In this document: positions 41,201 to 54,080 of the stretch, one piece after another | Numbering within the stretch: the first letter of the stretch is position 1 | Layout: each line of letters begins with the position of its first letter | Assembly (NCBI RefSeq): GCF_036324505.1 | Contig: NC_086370.1 | Span: forward strand, 17,386,600-17,450,599 | Direction: 5' to 3' | DNA length: 64,000 bases | Source of the DNA: Eleginops maclovinus | Taxonomy: Eukaryota; Chordata; Actinopteri; Perciformes; Eleginopidae | The notes under the pieces: model-generated | Told to the model about the DNA's origin: nothing | The model's input: the letters and a program-made list of their open reading frames with translations, nothing else | The model's database searches: none | Translations under genes and position numbers: made by a program

Positions 41201-43466
41201 TGTTGTGGACAGATGAAAAGTGGAAAATATAAAGTGGGTGTTTAAATGCATTAAAAGGCATCTAGATTTAATTAACACAGTAGTTAGTGGGCAGCTTTGT
41301 TCATGTGCTGTAAATGATCATCTTAGCAAAGAGCAGAGTTATAATTTTGAGTATGTTTTAAAAGGTGCTTTGTAAAGACACTGCAGATGCATTTTTCTTT
41401 TCAAAGCCCAAATGCATGACTTCTCTTTGTCCACTTTGATACCAAAAGTAACCTTTTAGAGTCCGTAATACAACTCGTCTTTAATCAACCGCATACTTTT
41501 TGTAATTCGCCTTCATTAGGTGAAGAATTTGTGTAGTTATCAGAGATTTTTTAGCAACAAGCACACACGTTATTTTCTCCATAAATGATATGAAATATAA
41601 CAGGATAGCAAAGTTTTCTAATGACACTGCAATGCTCTTGCCAAGAATAACATCCTCTTGGATCTATTTATGCAGAGCATGAAAGCTTCAATCAGAATAT
41701 GTTGACACTTCATGGAATTGTTCCTTCAGCAGTCCAGACCTGAGTATTTATTGCAACACAAGAGGTTCACATCTACCTGTTTACTTTCTCTGTTTACTGT
41801 TTGCATTCCTCTGGCAGGCAAAGATATTATTTCTCTGTTGAGGACCCTAGTAAAGCAGCCACCCTGCGCTCTGTGTTCAACCCCGACACCCACTGTAGCA
41901 CTACTGATATAATGAGAGACTGTAGAGAGAAACTATACCGATGCCAGTAGAGGCTCTTGGTGCGGCTACCAAACAGTGGCTTCCACTCTATGGATGGCGT
42001 TTTGGGATGCATGCGTGTCACAGTGACCTTACTGACCATCGGCTGGCTAAGAGGGGAAATGAGCGCAGGGTATGAGAAGGAGGGAGCACCAAAGTAAAGT
42101 GCTCACCCTGAGCCATTATGATTAACCATCAGCAGTTTTTGTGTAATCATCGGCAATGTGCACACAGCAGAATCCCGTATGGAAAGAGCTGCAGAGAAAA
42201 ATCAATCACATTATATTACTGTGGACATGCTTTATTGACCTCTGTTGGTGTTCACACATTTCATACTTGATTTGTATCTACTGGCGGGCGTTTAGAACAA
42301 TGTGGGCAATTTGGGCAATGAGGAAAAACAGGGCAGCATTTACAAGCCCGGAGCCCGTGCTTATGGATTGAGTGCTACTCTATGAAAAAGAGCAACCTAT
42401 TTAGATGCACTTTCTGCATACATTTTATAAAATACCCAGAAAGCGTTGGCTGGAGCATTGCCCTTATTTAGGCCCATCAGAGAATATTACAGTTTGGACC
42501 GACTTGCAGTGAATACATATGGTTGCATAGGAGTCAGATGATGTGTGAAACCTTCTGTAGCTCATGCAGACAACAGTAAGTAAGAGTCAGATGTCTCATT
42601 ATCTGAACACCAAGTCGTGACAGCGGCATTCATCCGTTATGCATTGTATTTAAAGGTTAAGAGTAGTTATGAGAAAAAAGTAATGTATTATTAAAATACC
42701 TTTCAGAGTGAAGTATTTTCAGATATATTTTCCTTAATGAAAGCAAGATTCGGTGAAAATGTAGTAATTTTAGAAGGCCCATTTCTTCAAGCCTTTATTC
42801 ACCCTTTCCCTCTTCAACGATTTATCTAGGGAGAGTGAAGAGCTCACAGCTAGCGAACAGACAGTAAACATTTTGTTATAGTCGGAACCATCTCTTATTA
42901 CTGGTTTTTCATTAAAAAAGAAAGCCTTTCAAAGCTTTCAAAGCATTTCGGCGGATGAAGATGCTTCACAATTTTCTCCCTCTCACCCCCTTTCTCTCCT
43001 CACTATACCTGAATCCTTTCTCTTTTTGATGCTGTTAAGGGAGTAATTGAGTGCAGAAAATGGCTTGGCTTATTTGGACTGAGCCTGATCCAGAAATGAT
43101 TAAAGCTAAAGGGGTTTGAGGTATTCAAAGAGAGAGAACGACAGAAAGAATATGGTTAATGGTTTTTTTCTTTTTCCATTTTGTGAGGAGAGAAGGAGAC
43201 GGGAGGGGTGGTCGAGCTGAGCAGCCAGACAGGTTGGTGTTCGAGGGGGAGGAGGGGGGGTGTAGGCGTACAGAATAGCCCCTACTCATACCCCTATTAA
43301 AAGCATCAGGATTGTCAGAGACGGTAAAAAGACAGGAAATCACTGTAAGAAATGAAGCTTCTTTTACCAATTACTGAATACCGAGTGCACACCTTGGAGC
43401 TCTTTGTCCTCTGTAGCACCAGTCCTCTGTCTCTCTACCCTTTTCTCTCTCTTTTTCTTTCTTCCC

Positions 43467-43470
<4 letters not shown>

Positions 43471-43497
<27 letters not shown>
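43471..43497. repeat. (CT)n microsatellite in a pyrimidine-rich tract
   Basis: About 13 CT units following a TTTCTCTC-rich stretch from about 43440. Confidence 0.93.
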
Positions 43498-43498
<1 letters not shown>

Positions 43499-44768
43499 TC
43501 GGCTTAAAGCCTTTGAGTCAGATGCATTAGCACCAAGGCCTGGAGAAGAGGCAGCGTTTTCAAAGCCCAGTTGGACTCACTTCTAGCCTGTCGTTGTGGC
43601 TCCTTTTCAGGCTTTTATTCGCAGACAGTAGGGGCAGGTCTGAAAGAGACGCCCTCAACCTCTCCACTCAAACATTTATCTCTCCCTTTTTCCCTTGCTA
43701 CAGCAGAGATGATTAGCAAAGGGAGCCATTTACCGATCCGCGGCTTCTTTCCGCACAGCGTGTTAAAAAATAAAAAGGGAGCACATTCAGCTTGTCTGAT
43801 TAGCACACACCTACACGGTTGCACATTCAAACACATACTCTCAAACAAACATGGAGCTATACCGGCACATCCTATCTGTAGTTATGGGTAAAAGCAGTAT
43901 TCTTTTATCTTATCAATAATTGATAGAAGTGTGAGCCATTAGTGGAGGATCTGTCAGGTCATTGAGGTTGGCTAGATGGTCTCTGTTGTGCCCTCTCACC
44001 CCCGCCATGACTCTTGGGACCTTTAAACACCTCGCAGACTGGCTCTCCATCCCACCTATTGACCAAGTCAGTTAATTACTTCGCAGTTAAAACAATAGCA
44101 GAAAGCTAATGTAGTCAGTAGAGAGCATTTAACGCCTGTGGTTGTGTGGGTTTGTAGCCTGTTCATGTGTAACAGCACAGCAGCGCTCCAATACGAGACC
44201 ACGGGAGCCATCTTAACCTGGTTTCACATTATGGGTTTTGTGAGGATTGTTGCTGTGGATGCGGTTATGGTGATAGCCACTGGTAATGGTGTCGTTAAAG
44301 AAGATATAGCTGTCAAATTAGAGGTTCACAGAGCATATTTGCCGGGGCAATAGCTGCCTTCAGGATCCATAACGTTGTTAGTGAGTTTTCATAGACCACG
44401 CTGACGGATACTGTCGGCTTGTTCAGGGTTTGCTCTTATCAAGACACATGAGGATATTATTATGTAAGATTACTCATTTTGGAGAGATTTAACTCTCGCT
44501 CCCAACACCCCAACACCACCCGTGCTCCACACCAATCCCTTTACATCTTCCTCACCTCATCTGTCATCCCCAGTAGCAGACAGCAGGGGACACTTTTCAA
44601 ATCACCCAGTGTTTTGCCATGAGCGCTGTTGTGATGCTAATAAGACTTTCATTTATTTGGAAATGTATTACTTCATCTTAGCTCCCTGCATCGACTACAG
44701 GTATTTTTAATGCTTTCAGATTTTTAGCTTGGTGTTAATGTCAACCATCAGGAAGTTGCCAGAGTTGA

Positions 44769-44772
<4 letters not shown>

Positions 44773-44803
<31 letters not shown>
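44773..44803. repeat. (GT)n microsatellite
   Basis: About 15 perfect GT units. Confidence 0.95.
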
Positions 44804-44804
<1 letters not shown>

Positions 44805-45049
44805 TGAGGCATCACTGCTCTCTGGCAGCCATTTGCAAGGTTAATGTTGTAGAAAACAACATCCATCTCTCCGCTCCCCCTTCTCAAAGCTGTTTCATTA
44901 GTCCTGGCGCTCTGACCCCTCTTCTTATAATGTTGTCAAATGTGACATACTTCATATTATTGGCGAGTGATGCAATCAATAAAATGTCTGAATCTGTGCT
45001 GCTGCCAAGTTGCCCGTCCTGGTGTTCACAATGTGCATATTTTTAAAAC

Positions 45050-45230
45050 AAAGGGGTCAAATTGGCATCGCATACGCCGCCTGGCAGTCTCCCATTCATC
45101 CCCAGTTTGCTAATAAATAAGACAGGCTGAAGGCACTGACTATCAATATTAATAACAGAGCGAGTTTAGTTTGGGACCCTATGATGAATGAAGCCGGCGT
45201 GCTTTGGTACAGCTTTGTTTGGGGCTGACA
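45050..45230. promoter_or_regulatory. Candidate conserved non-coding element
   Basis: Repeat-free with a CG-bearing core (CGCATACGCCGC, about 45069), TATCAATATTAATAAC and GCTAATAAAT motifs. Low confidence, texture only. Confidence 0.22.
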
Positions 45231-46832
45231 CATTGTTGTTCTGAAAGAGTAAGTCTAAGACAAACACTTTGATTCAGGGGATTACATTAGTTAAACAAAT
45301 ATCCAACTGAATCAAGGCAATCTTTCTTTCGTCCATCCATACCCATACAGTATCATATTGGTTGACATGGTATCCTAATAATAAGGCAATAAAACAATAT
45401 GTCATCAATCTTTTTTATTCCATTTCCTAAGCTTAGGTGAAATATAAAGCACTGTAGACTATATTTGCATAACCTCATTGTTAGGTTTTGATTAAACTGA
45501 TTCAACATTTTAACGTGGGACTGTACAGTATAAAGGGATAGTGTTATTTGTCATGTCCTAGTCCTGGATTAAAGTGCACACTGGGTTTCTTCTAACTTGA
45601 GGATTATCAGTACTGGGGGATAATTATGCTTATAATATTTTGACACAATAAGGCATGACGTCTTGCACAACTCCAAGGCTGTGCCATCACTCTATAACTG
45701 AAACGTGGGAAAGAAAGTGTTTTATGTTTTTACTTTAATTACAAAATGCTACATTCTCACTTTGATCCAATGTAATCACAATTTCTCTCAGTATAAAACA
45801 GTAAAACCTCTTGAAAAAAAACCAAAAAACCACACACGTTCCTTGCAGAAACAATGGAGTGATGTGATGTGAAGTGTCTTAATAAAAGAAAAAGGTATCC
45901 ATAACATATAGAAAATGATCTCTTAAAAGTCACAGAGCAAATGGTCTGCTTTAGTGGTAGAAGTAACCGGCCATACATTCAAGTTTTATAAGGAAACAAT
46001 TCTGATTAAAAATAAATAAATTATATAAATATATTTTTGTTTTCATCAGAGTGATTAATTTTATTCAAAATCAATGTTTTCAGATAAAAAGGTGAGAAGA
46101 TGTGTTTTTGAGTGCAGAAATATACACAAAGAAGTAAATAATAATAAAGGCCTTTATTATAAACTCTATTTTAAGATGTTTAACTGAGAGCTGATGGGTA
46201 CTGTGTACTGCCGGCTGGTTGTTGTTTTTTCTAGCAGATGCAGTTAAAATATTGCTGCTCCTGTTTTTGTGTGTTTGTGTCAAATGTATTTATTTGAAAA
46301 GGACAAAACAATGTAGTGAAGGTCTCCTGTTCCAACAAAGTTAGAGGCTGACACATTCATAACCTGACCTGTGGGTAATCAGTAAGTAAAATATGCTTAA
46401 GCCTGAGCCAACAGAAATGGACAAAAAAGCACTGATAAATCGCTGTGCTCATTGTGAATTCCATACTCAATTGTGGCATTTTCCAGGGTAAATGGAATGG
46501 TGCATTAAAGTCTGAATATGCCTGACTTTGGGGGAGTGATGCATTTTATTTTCCCTCTTTCTCCCACAGATGTGGCCTGTAGAAGCCACAGTATTACGGT
46601 GCTTTCAGGGAAAAGGCCATCTTTAGGACCTCTTGATCAATCTGTGACCTTTAAGTACATAGCCATCTCGTAAATAGGAGGGTGCGCTTACAGAGACTTC
46701 AAAAGCAAGGGGACCCGATAATTTCAAAATGGAGCGGTGTGGAGTGGTGCTGGTGGGGAGTCCATAAAAGCCTGCCTTGTTCTCTACACACCTCCTCTTT
46801 GCTCCACAACAGCCAGTTAGGGTAATAGCTCA

Positions 46833-46861
46833 AGGGAGAAAGGGGAAGAGAGAGAGAGCGA

Positions 46862-46892
<31 letters not shown>

Positions 46893-46909
46893 GGAGGGAG
46901 GGGGGGGTG
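46833..46909. repeat. Purine-rich (GA)n tract
   Basis: GA repeats with two C interruptions, ending in GGGA units and a run of G. This is an almost all-purine strand of about 75 bp that could form triplex (H-DNA) structures. Confidence 0.93.
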
Positions 46910-48879
46910 GATGGAAGGACAGAAAAACAGGTAATTACTGGTAATCATTGGTCGAGGAAGAGCTGATGATCACTACAGTATAACAGATTGTACTGTTCCC
47001 TGTTGAAAAACACTGAGGAGACCGGATGTGGCGCTGTCGACAGGTAACGACTGGGAAATTAGTCGGTAACCTTAAACCCCCTCTCGCAATCATAGAGAAA
47101 CTCTCTTTCCCTCTTTCTCTCCTTTTCTCCCTTTCTCTCTCATTGAGAGGAGTTATATAAATCTCAATGTTCCACTCAATAAGTATTGCATAAGTAGGGA
47201 CTATGGGTCCTTTATTATATTACAATCTTTTTTATTTAGATTGGACATCAAGTAGAGGCAAGTAGCTGTGGTTCAACAAGGATACAGGGTGATACAAACG
47301 GAAATATTAGAGCACTTGGAGTTGTACCTCAGTCTTGATTTAAAGCTGAGATATATTCATGAAATACTTCTGTCTAAAACCTGTCAAAAATATCTGATAA
47401 GACAATTCAGTTTGGCTTTGATTTAAACTAAAAAAAATATGTTTAAATCAAATTGTATCCATACACTGCAGTGATATTCCCCTGTAATTCCCTTATAGCT
47501 GTGATTTTCTGAGCCTAGATGTCCAGCGACATTATTGAATTTCTGCTATAACCATGAAGATTAAAACAGACATACAACATGGATTAAATTGAATGTCTTC
47601 TAACCATTTGGAACAATGTGCCTTGACCTTTTCCTGAAATTACCAAGCATAGATTGCTAACACTATTTTCTTTTTCTTCAAACAGCCATTGCTTTAGAGC
47701 ATAGGTAAGCCAAGAAGTATACATTTGTAAGAACATTTATATTTGCATGGTCACGTAAAAGTTTTAAAAAATTAAGTACATATGTCACAATCCAGACAGT
47801 TTTTCGAAATGTACTTAAGATGTTTCAGTGTTACAGCAGGTTTCAAATCTCTTGAAAACAGCCTGTGCAATTAAAATCATCAATGCAGCAGTATTGTTCC
47901 ACTTCTATTTCAATGATTTTTACACTGCTTCACATTCACAGGCATGAGCTACTAGAAGTGTAGGCTTTAGCAGAGCCAGTGTCACAGCAGTAAGACTTAT
48001 TGATTCAGAGCAGTGTCTTCCTTGGGCTCTGTGTGACTAGACAGTGGCCTCATCACTGTGGGAGTCTTTAGTGGATCAATCGGGAGCACTTTCGCTGCTT
48101 GTACCTGTTTGTAACTGATAAGACAACACTTCAGAGAACTGATAATGATTAGCTGAGGATAAACACAACAAATTAGCATGTAAATATGGAAGATTCATCC
48201 TGGAAAATAGATTTTCCTCAGTTTTACATGACTGGAGTACCATATAGTTTTACTTCCCTATTCATAATTATTAATCCAATTATATATTGGTATGTTTGTC
48301 TGTGGCAAAGCATTACCATAACCAACAAAAACCTTAACAGCTGAAAACCACAGTGCGGTGTTGGCTCGTGACTGCGTGACAAGGACTACTAAGTGGCCAT
48401 GTCGTTCTGTCACTTAAGACTCATGAGATCATTGCAGTTTCATCCACATCCCATAATGGTGACACGGTGAGCCCATATCCTGATCCGGCCCCAGTTGAAA
48501 AGGCAGGCATGAGATCATTCAGTCTTGACCTAGATGTTCGAGAACATACTGGATATGACCCTGCCAGACACAAAGGTTCAATTTTGAATGGAGGCGCAGA
48601 ACATGAATGAAGACAACCTTTTATTGGTTGGTTCAAAAAAGATGTGGGTGCATGAAATATGAATGAAGTCAATAAGGGAGGGATGCTCGAGGGCAGATGC
48701 CTCTTTTGTTGACATGTGACAGCGCTAACTGTTGTCATGGGAAGCCCATCACTTAAAACGGGTCCGATCAAAATGTGCCGTTGGGAGTTATGCCTTCCGT
48801 CAGCGCTGCAAAACAATACAACACTAATGCAGGCGTAATTCTCACTCTGTTTGTTTTCAAAATTACAGTATCAGTAGCA

Positions 48880-49140
48880 CACTGCCCACACCCATGCGGT
48901 ATCCTCTTTTAAGTCCTCCTTAACCAATGCAAAGTTTTTGTCATGGCCATTGAAAGGGAATTACCAATAACACCGCTAATAATAAAAGGCTTGTAACGGA
49001 TACATAGGAGGGGGTTTGTCATCTCGCTACAGTTTAATCTGGCCTACAGGTACTCCGGCGGTGGAGGACAGGTAACGTGAGACTCAAAGATTCGCTGCAT
49101 TAGTTCTGCTTAGCTAACCGTGAATGCTAATTGCAGGAAG
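48880..49140. promoter_or_regulatory. Candidate conserved non-coding element
   Basis: Contains GAATTACCAATAAC, GCTAATAATAAAAG and GCTAATTGC cores, with CG-containing GTAACGGAT and TCCGGCGGTGG. No ORF. Confidence 0.27.
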
Positions 49141-51723
49141 GACAAACTACTAGTCTCCCCTCCTTTTCCTCTCTCCTCCCCCTTTGGCCAACAGTCGAGC
49201 CCGCTGAGAAGCACAGAGAGTGTCATACAGCTTTACTTAGAGCTGGAACAAAGAAGGTTGTTCTGCAGGCGAGATTCAATATGTTGAGGGAAAACACTGT
49301 TGAGCGTACAACCGGTCATTTCCCCATGGCCTTCATATGGTGTTTTCTTGTCATGAACGCTTGATGGAAAAGTGTTCTCTGTATACTAAATTTCATCCAA
49401 CAAGGGGGGGAAATATAACTTTTTTGTAAGTTCAACCTAAACTGCATGTATATTGGCTTCCTCTCAAGGGGCAGCCTATGAAAGCACTCTCCCACAAGGT
49501 GCTACTGGTTTTACCTACTAAAGAAACAGAACATCTAAATGTTTAGGATGTTACCTGTAATTACACCATTATACAATCAACAATTATAAATGTGCAGATG
49601 AGAAATTTAAAAAACATTTTAAACTGAAATGCACAAACAGCCACTAATCCACTATGAAATGAGTGTTACATTTTGACCAAAGAGTGCACAATTAAACCTC
49701 CTATAAACGTTCCTAGTAGAGGGCTAATACCTCACTTGAACAGCTGTGATCTATTCAAAGAAACCCAACCGTGACACGCCTTTGTGAGAAAACAGGACAA
49801 TAAAAGAAAGAGGGCTAAGAATAGAAGAGGTAAATCCAGTACTAATACTGATACTGATACTAATCTGCGGGCAAGGTCAAAGACCCGGTTACACACCAGA
49901 GGCTATAAAGGCTCTGAGGTGCTGGTCAGCCTGAGCCGTCAAAGCTGTGATCACTCTCTGAGGTTCTGACCTGAGCAAAGGAGAGGCCACTACCCTCGTG
50001 GCATCAACTATCTCCTATCAGTCTTCTATCCAGACATCTATAGGCTACCTGCAGGCCCTCAGGCCAGAGCTATCATATAGCCACTGTACCAAGCACTCCT
50101 GTCTTTACCTTGCAGTGGAGATTTATTGTAATTAGAAGATTCCTTTACAAAAAGCTAGGGATCAGCGTTTCTTCAAGGATCTCTGTGCGATCCCATGGGG
50201 GACACCCTTTGATCCCGACCTTCGAACCCATAGGGTTAATCCTTCCCTTTGCAAATGAGTTTGACATGATGGGCCACTTCCTAATTGGCCAATTGCTCAG
50301 TGCAAATTCTAGGTCCTGCTGGTTTAACAAGTGTATGTTTTCCTTCCCACTCTCCAATTTCCCCCCACGTCAGTGCTTACATCTTCGGAGTGAGTCTTAC
50401 TCCTGCACAATACGTATTCATCCGCTTTACTGAAGAAGTCTACAGGATCCTTATGCATGGGTGAATATGGTCAAAATCATGGATGAAAACAGACAGGAAA
50501 TCTTGTAAATATCAATTGCTTGAAATGTGTTTGTGTATTCCATTGGGATTCCCACATGTTTTTCTCTTTTGTCTCTTTCACTCTACCTCCCACTGTGTGT
50601 TAGCCTGTTAATGCTGAAGGCTATAGCAGCTCTTAAACCATCAGAGACATTGGAAGAGAGGACTGGCGGTGTCGAGTCCTACCCTGCAGCATGTGGTTTG
50701 TAAGTTTCTGCCCCTCCCCAGCTCCATCTTTTTCCCAATCAGATTAGTTTGTCTAATAGTGAGAGGAAAGGTTGTGGCCAGTGGGCCCTGCAGGCTTGGA
50801 AGAACAGGTGGCCAAGTGCTGAAATGGTTTCTTTGCATTGATCTGCAAAAGCAATGTGGTGGTCTGAGTCCCCTGAGTTTATTCAGATATATACCATAGT
50901 ACCTACGGCCCAAATGTTGGTTTTTAACACATTTATCTTGATTTTGTAATTGCTAAATAATTACAGTGTTGTGTATCTGCTAACTGTTATTCTGCAAGAG
51001 GATTAATCATTTTCCCTGTTCACTTAAATCTTGGCTACAGTTTGCTTCAGCAGTTACCTGTACCTGTGTTTTGAGACATCTTTCGAATATACCTGCAGAG
51101 CGTTACTCAGATGGATTACCCAGTAACCTTTCCCGATGACCTCTGTAGGGTTTGCTCACCTGCAGGACCATGGGAATCCCCCCTGCAAAAAAACCTCCTC
51201 CCCAGTACACCGAGAACGTGCCTCGCGAGCCGCCTCGCACCGAGATGGGTTGTTTAGAGGTGCAGAATTAGTCAGGTCAGGGAATCCTTGGCCTCAGGCC
51301 AGGCTAATTACTTTCTAATGTGACAACGCTTCTTTTGAAGAACTGTTTTCTCGCTGACCAAATCCCTTTTAAAAGCATCTTGGGGGTGCAATGGGGACCA
51401 AGAGGGAGTGCGCTGTGGCGGGCCACACCAGGGCCAGAGGGGAGGATCAGGTTACACTCTGGCTGCCGGGATGCATTGTTGGTGGGACGCCTAGGCTCCA
51501 GTGCTCCCCCTCCTCCTACTCAACCACTAGCACCTCCATCCTCCTCCTCCTCTCAGCACTGTCCCTCCAAGAGAGGCTGCTGCAGAGCCTTGCAGAAACT
51601 CTGACACCAGTCAGAGGATGCACTCTGCACATGAAACCCAACACTCAACTAATGGTTACAAATGTGTTTTCAAAGAAATCCCAGGTCTCCTGTACAAACC
51701 AAAGACTTAGACTGCTGGAGAGG

Positions 51724-51726
<3 letters not shown>

Positions 51727-51777
<51 letters not shown>
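51727..51777. repeat. (AC)n microsatellite
   Basis: About 25 perfect AC units in non-coding DNA. Confidence 0.97.
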
Positions 51778-51779
<2 letters not shown>

Positions 51780-53689
51780 CATTTCGCATACATGTGGGCA
51801 CATTGGCTTACACAATTGGGGACTATTGGTGTTTCTCATCTGGAAGATTTAAAATTGACTGCATGAATATTGAGATATCAGTTTTTTATTTTAGTTCACT
51901 CTTGCGGGTAACGAGACAAAAACCAAACGCTTAACATTTTAACTGATGTCAGGTTGTTTGATTTTTACTACCAACATTAACAATTTAGTACAGTGATAAC
52001 CAAACACATCAGGATTTGCTGTAAGAAATTGCAGGTGGCTTGTGGCTTTGACTGACACATCACACGGATTTCGGCGACCTCTTGCTTTCTTTCTCTCATT
52101 CCCTCAAAGAGAATGTATTCCCTTCCAGGGGAGTGATCCCTAATTAGCTGTCAGGTGATAGTGTGCTGCTTTCATTGTGCTCCATGCTGCTGCGCTGCAG
52201 GCTATGTGGTCAGCAGTCAGTCTCACACTGAAGTGACAGATCATCTCTCTATACACCAGACCCCTGCAGCTGAAAGAGACCACTTGGTCCTTACAATGAG
52301 ATCCCAACTCTCCATATTACCAAGAACTCGATATCAAATCTCATAACAAACAGATCACAGACCCAGCAAAGACAAGAGGATCACTTGAGATTCTGTCTGT
52401 GCTCTCACTAATAAAAACAATAGAAGTGATATGTTTGTCTCCCACCATTGGACGACTGATGACTGGATTTGGTAATGAATTATTTAGTGGCCCTTTGTGG
52501 TTGTCAGTTTGTTCAATGTAGATGATTTTAATGGAGAAAAGATACTCATTATATCATGTTCCAACATTCAATGAAACTGACAAAAGCTTTCTGGAAGTCA
52601 CAATCACATTCAGCCATATACGTGCGAAAAAAACAACAAAAAAAAAACTATCCTTTCCTGTATTTCCCAATAAAAGCCATATCTCCTAACTTCACAGGAT
52701 ATGGCAAACTGGTAATTCCTGATATAAAAGATATGATTTCTTCCTGTCTGTCTGTTGGTTTCACTGCGGGTCTCCTCCAGACAGTTCCAGTATCCACCCA
52801 GGCAGCAGTGGGACCTTGTTTGAAGGTCATGTCAGCACCGGGGCGTAAACGTTAGACCTTTTTGTGGTCAGGGTAAATGTACAAGGCGGCCCTGCGGGAG
52901 CACTCCTTCCCTCTCTTTAATCGGCGTATAACAGGCCCTTGTAGAGCCAAACTGTCTGCGACACATCAGCACTTAGAAATAAAAACCCCTCAGCCAACCC
53001 TGCGACGGCTGCGGTTGGAGTACGGCAGCTGGATCATTTCAGAGGGACAGCACAGACAGATCTGCTGCTAGGGGGAAACAGGAGAGGGGAAATCCGTTCA
53101 AAGATTTCAGAATTTTGAAACCTTCTGAACTTTTAAATATAAAGAAAAAGTTTTTATAATTAGCATGATTTAGAAAAGACTTTGTTGACACAGAGGCCGT
53201 GTTTTATTGGTCTACTGTTATCTATTACACTACAATAAATTTGGTAAATTTGCTTTCATTTTGGTCAGGCAAAGTCAATACTCAGTTGCTTTAGTTTTAA
53301 AAATGTAATAATACAATAGTATAATGCTTTTGAAGCAACAAAAATCCACTTTTAAAGCCCTCCTTCTTATAACATTGGAAAATTAACTGGTCTGCATTAT
53401 TCACTACAATAACTCAGTTTGTACTGTATGATTCAAGAGTTCATTTATTTGCCTAATCATTTTTAGGTACTTGAAACGATTATTATAGGAATGACAAACA
53501 TAATTAAGGTTTAACAATTCCTTTTTATGAATGTTTTTTTAAGCTTTCTGATCTGGAATACATCTCTAAATAATTGCCCCTCCTTAAGTTGTTTTTCTAT
53601 AATGCTCTAACATTCCCCTCCTACATGTACTGTTTACCCTGTAGATAAACAGTCTACAAGGTTAACAAGACAAAACACAGAATACACAG

Positions 53690-54080
53690 CCTTCTCTCTG
53701 TCAGTGAAGCCAATCATTTGAAGGAGCCGAGAAAGCAAACTTAACAGTTCTAATGCTCCAGCCGAGAAACTTAATTTACCAATTTGCAGGAAGACAAGAT
53801 GGCAGGAAACAAGCCAATTTGCCACGTGTGCAGCGCACGACAAACCCCAGCCTTGCTGCCCGGCCTCATGAGAGGTAATTATCCCTAAAAAAGAATGCCA
53901 AGCTGTATTAAGATGTTGCCGCATCAAAACGAGGGAGACAGCCTCATTACAAGTAATTATGAGGGAATTAGAAACATCATTTAACTAAACGAGCAAATAA
54001 TGTCCAGGATATTGAAGAAGCTGCCTGCACTTCTGCCGACCGCTGCAAGTCCCATTACAAAAATTGTAGGTCTTTAATAG
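53690..54080. promoter_or_regulatory. Candidate conserved developmental enhancer nearest hmx2's 3' side
   Basis: Contains CCAATCA, ACTTAATTTACC, GGTAATTATCC, AGTAATTATGAG and GGAATTAG cores and a CTGTCA at 53699-53704, in repeat-free DNA. The 97-codon minus frame across it is unrecognised. It lies about 4 kb beyond the hmx2 stop codon. Confidence 0.33.

Larger units (their letters stand above)
33838..44772. other. Gene-free DNA with one unexplained 222-codon frame
   Basis: Non-coding except for the listed candidates. A + frame at 39331-39999 encodes 222 residues with no domain I recognise, no repeat and no signal peptide; it lies in a locally less AT-rich patch and is probably chance. Confidence 0.55.

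Noticed and set aside
48421..48816. 131-codon minus-strand frame
   Set aside because: No recognisable domain or compositional signature of a real protein.
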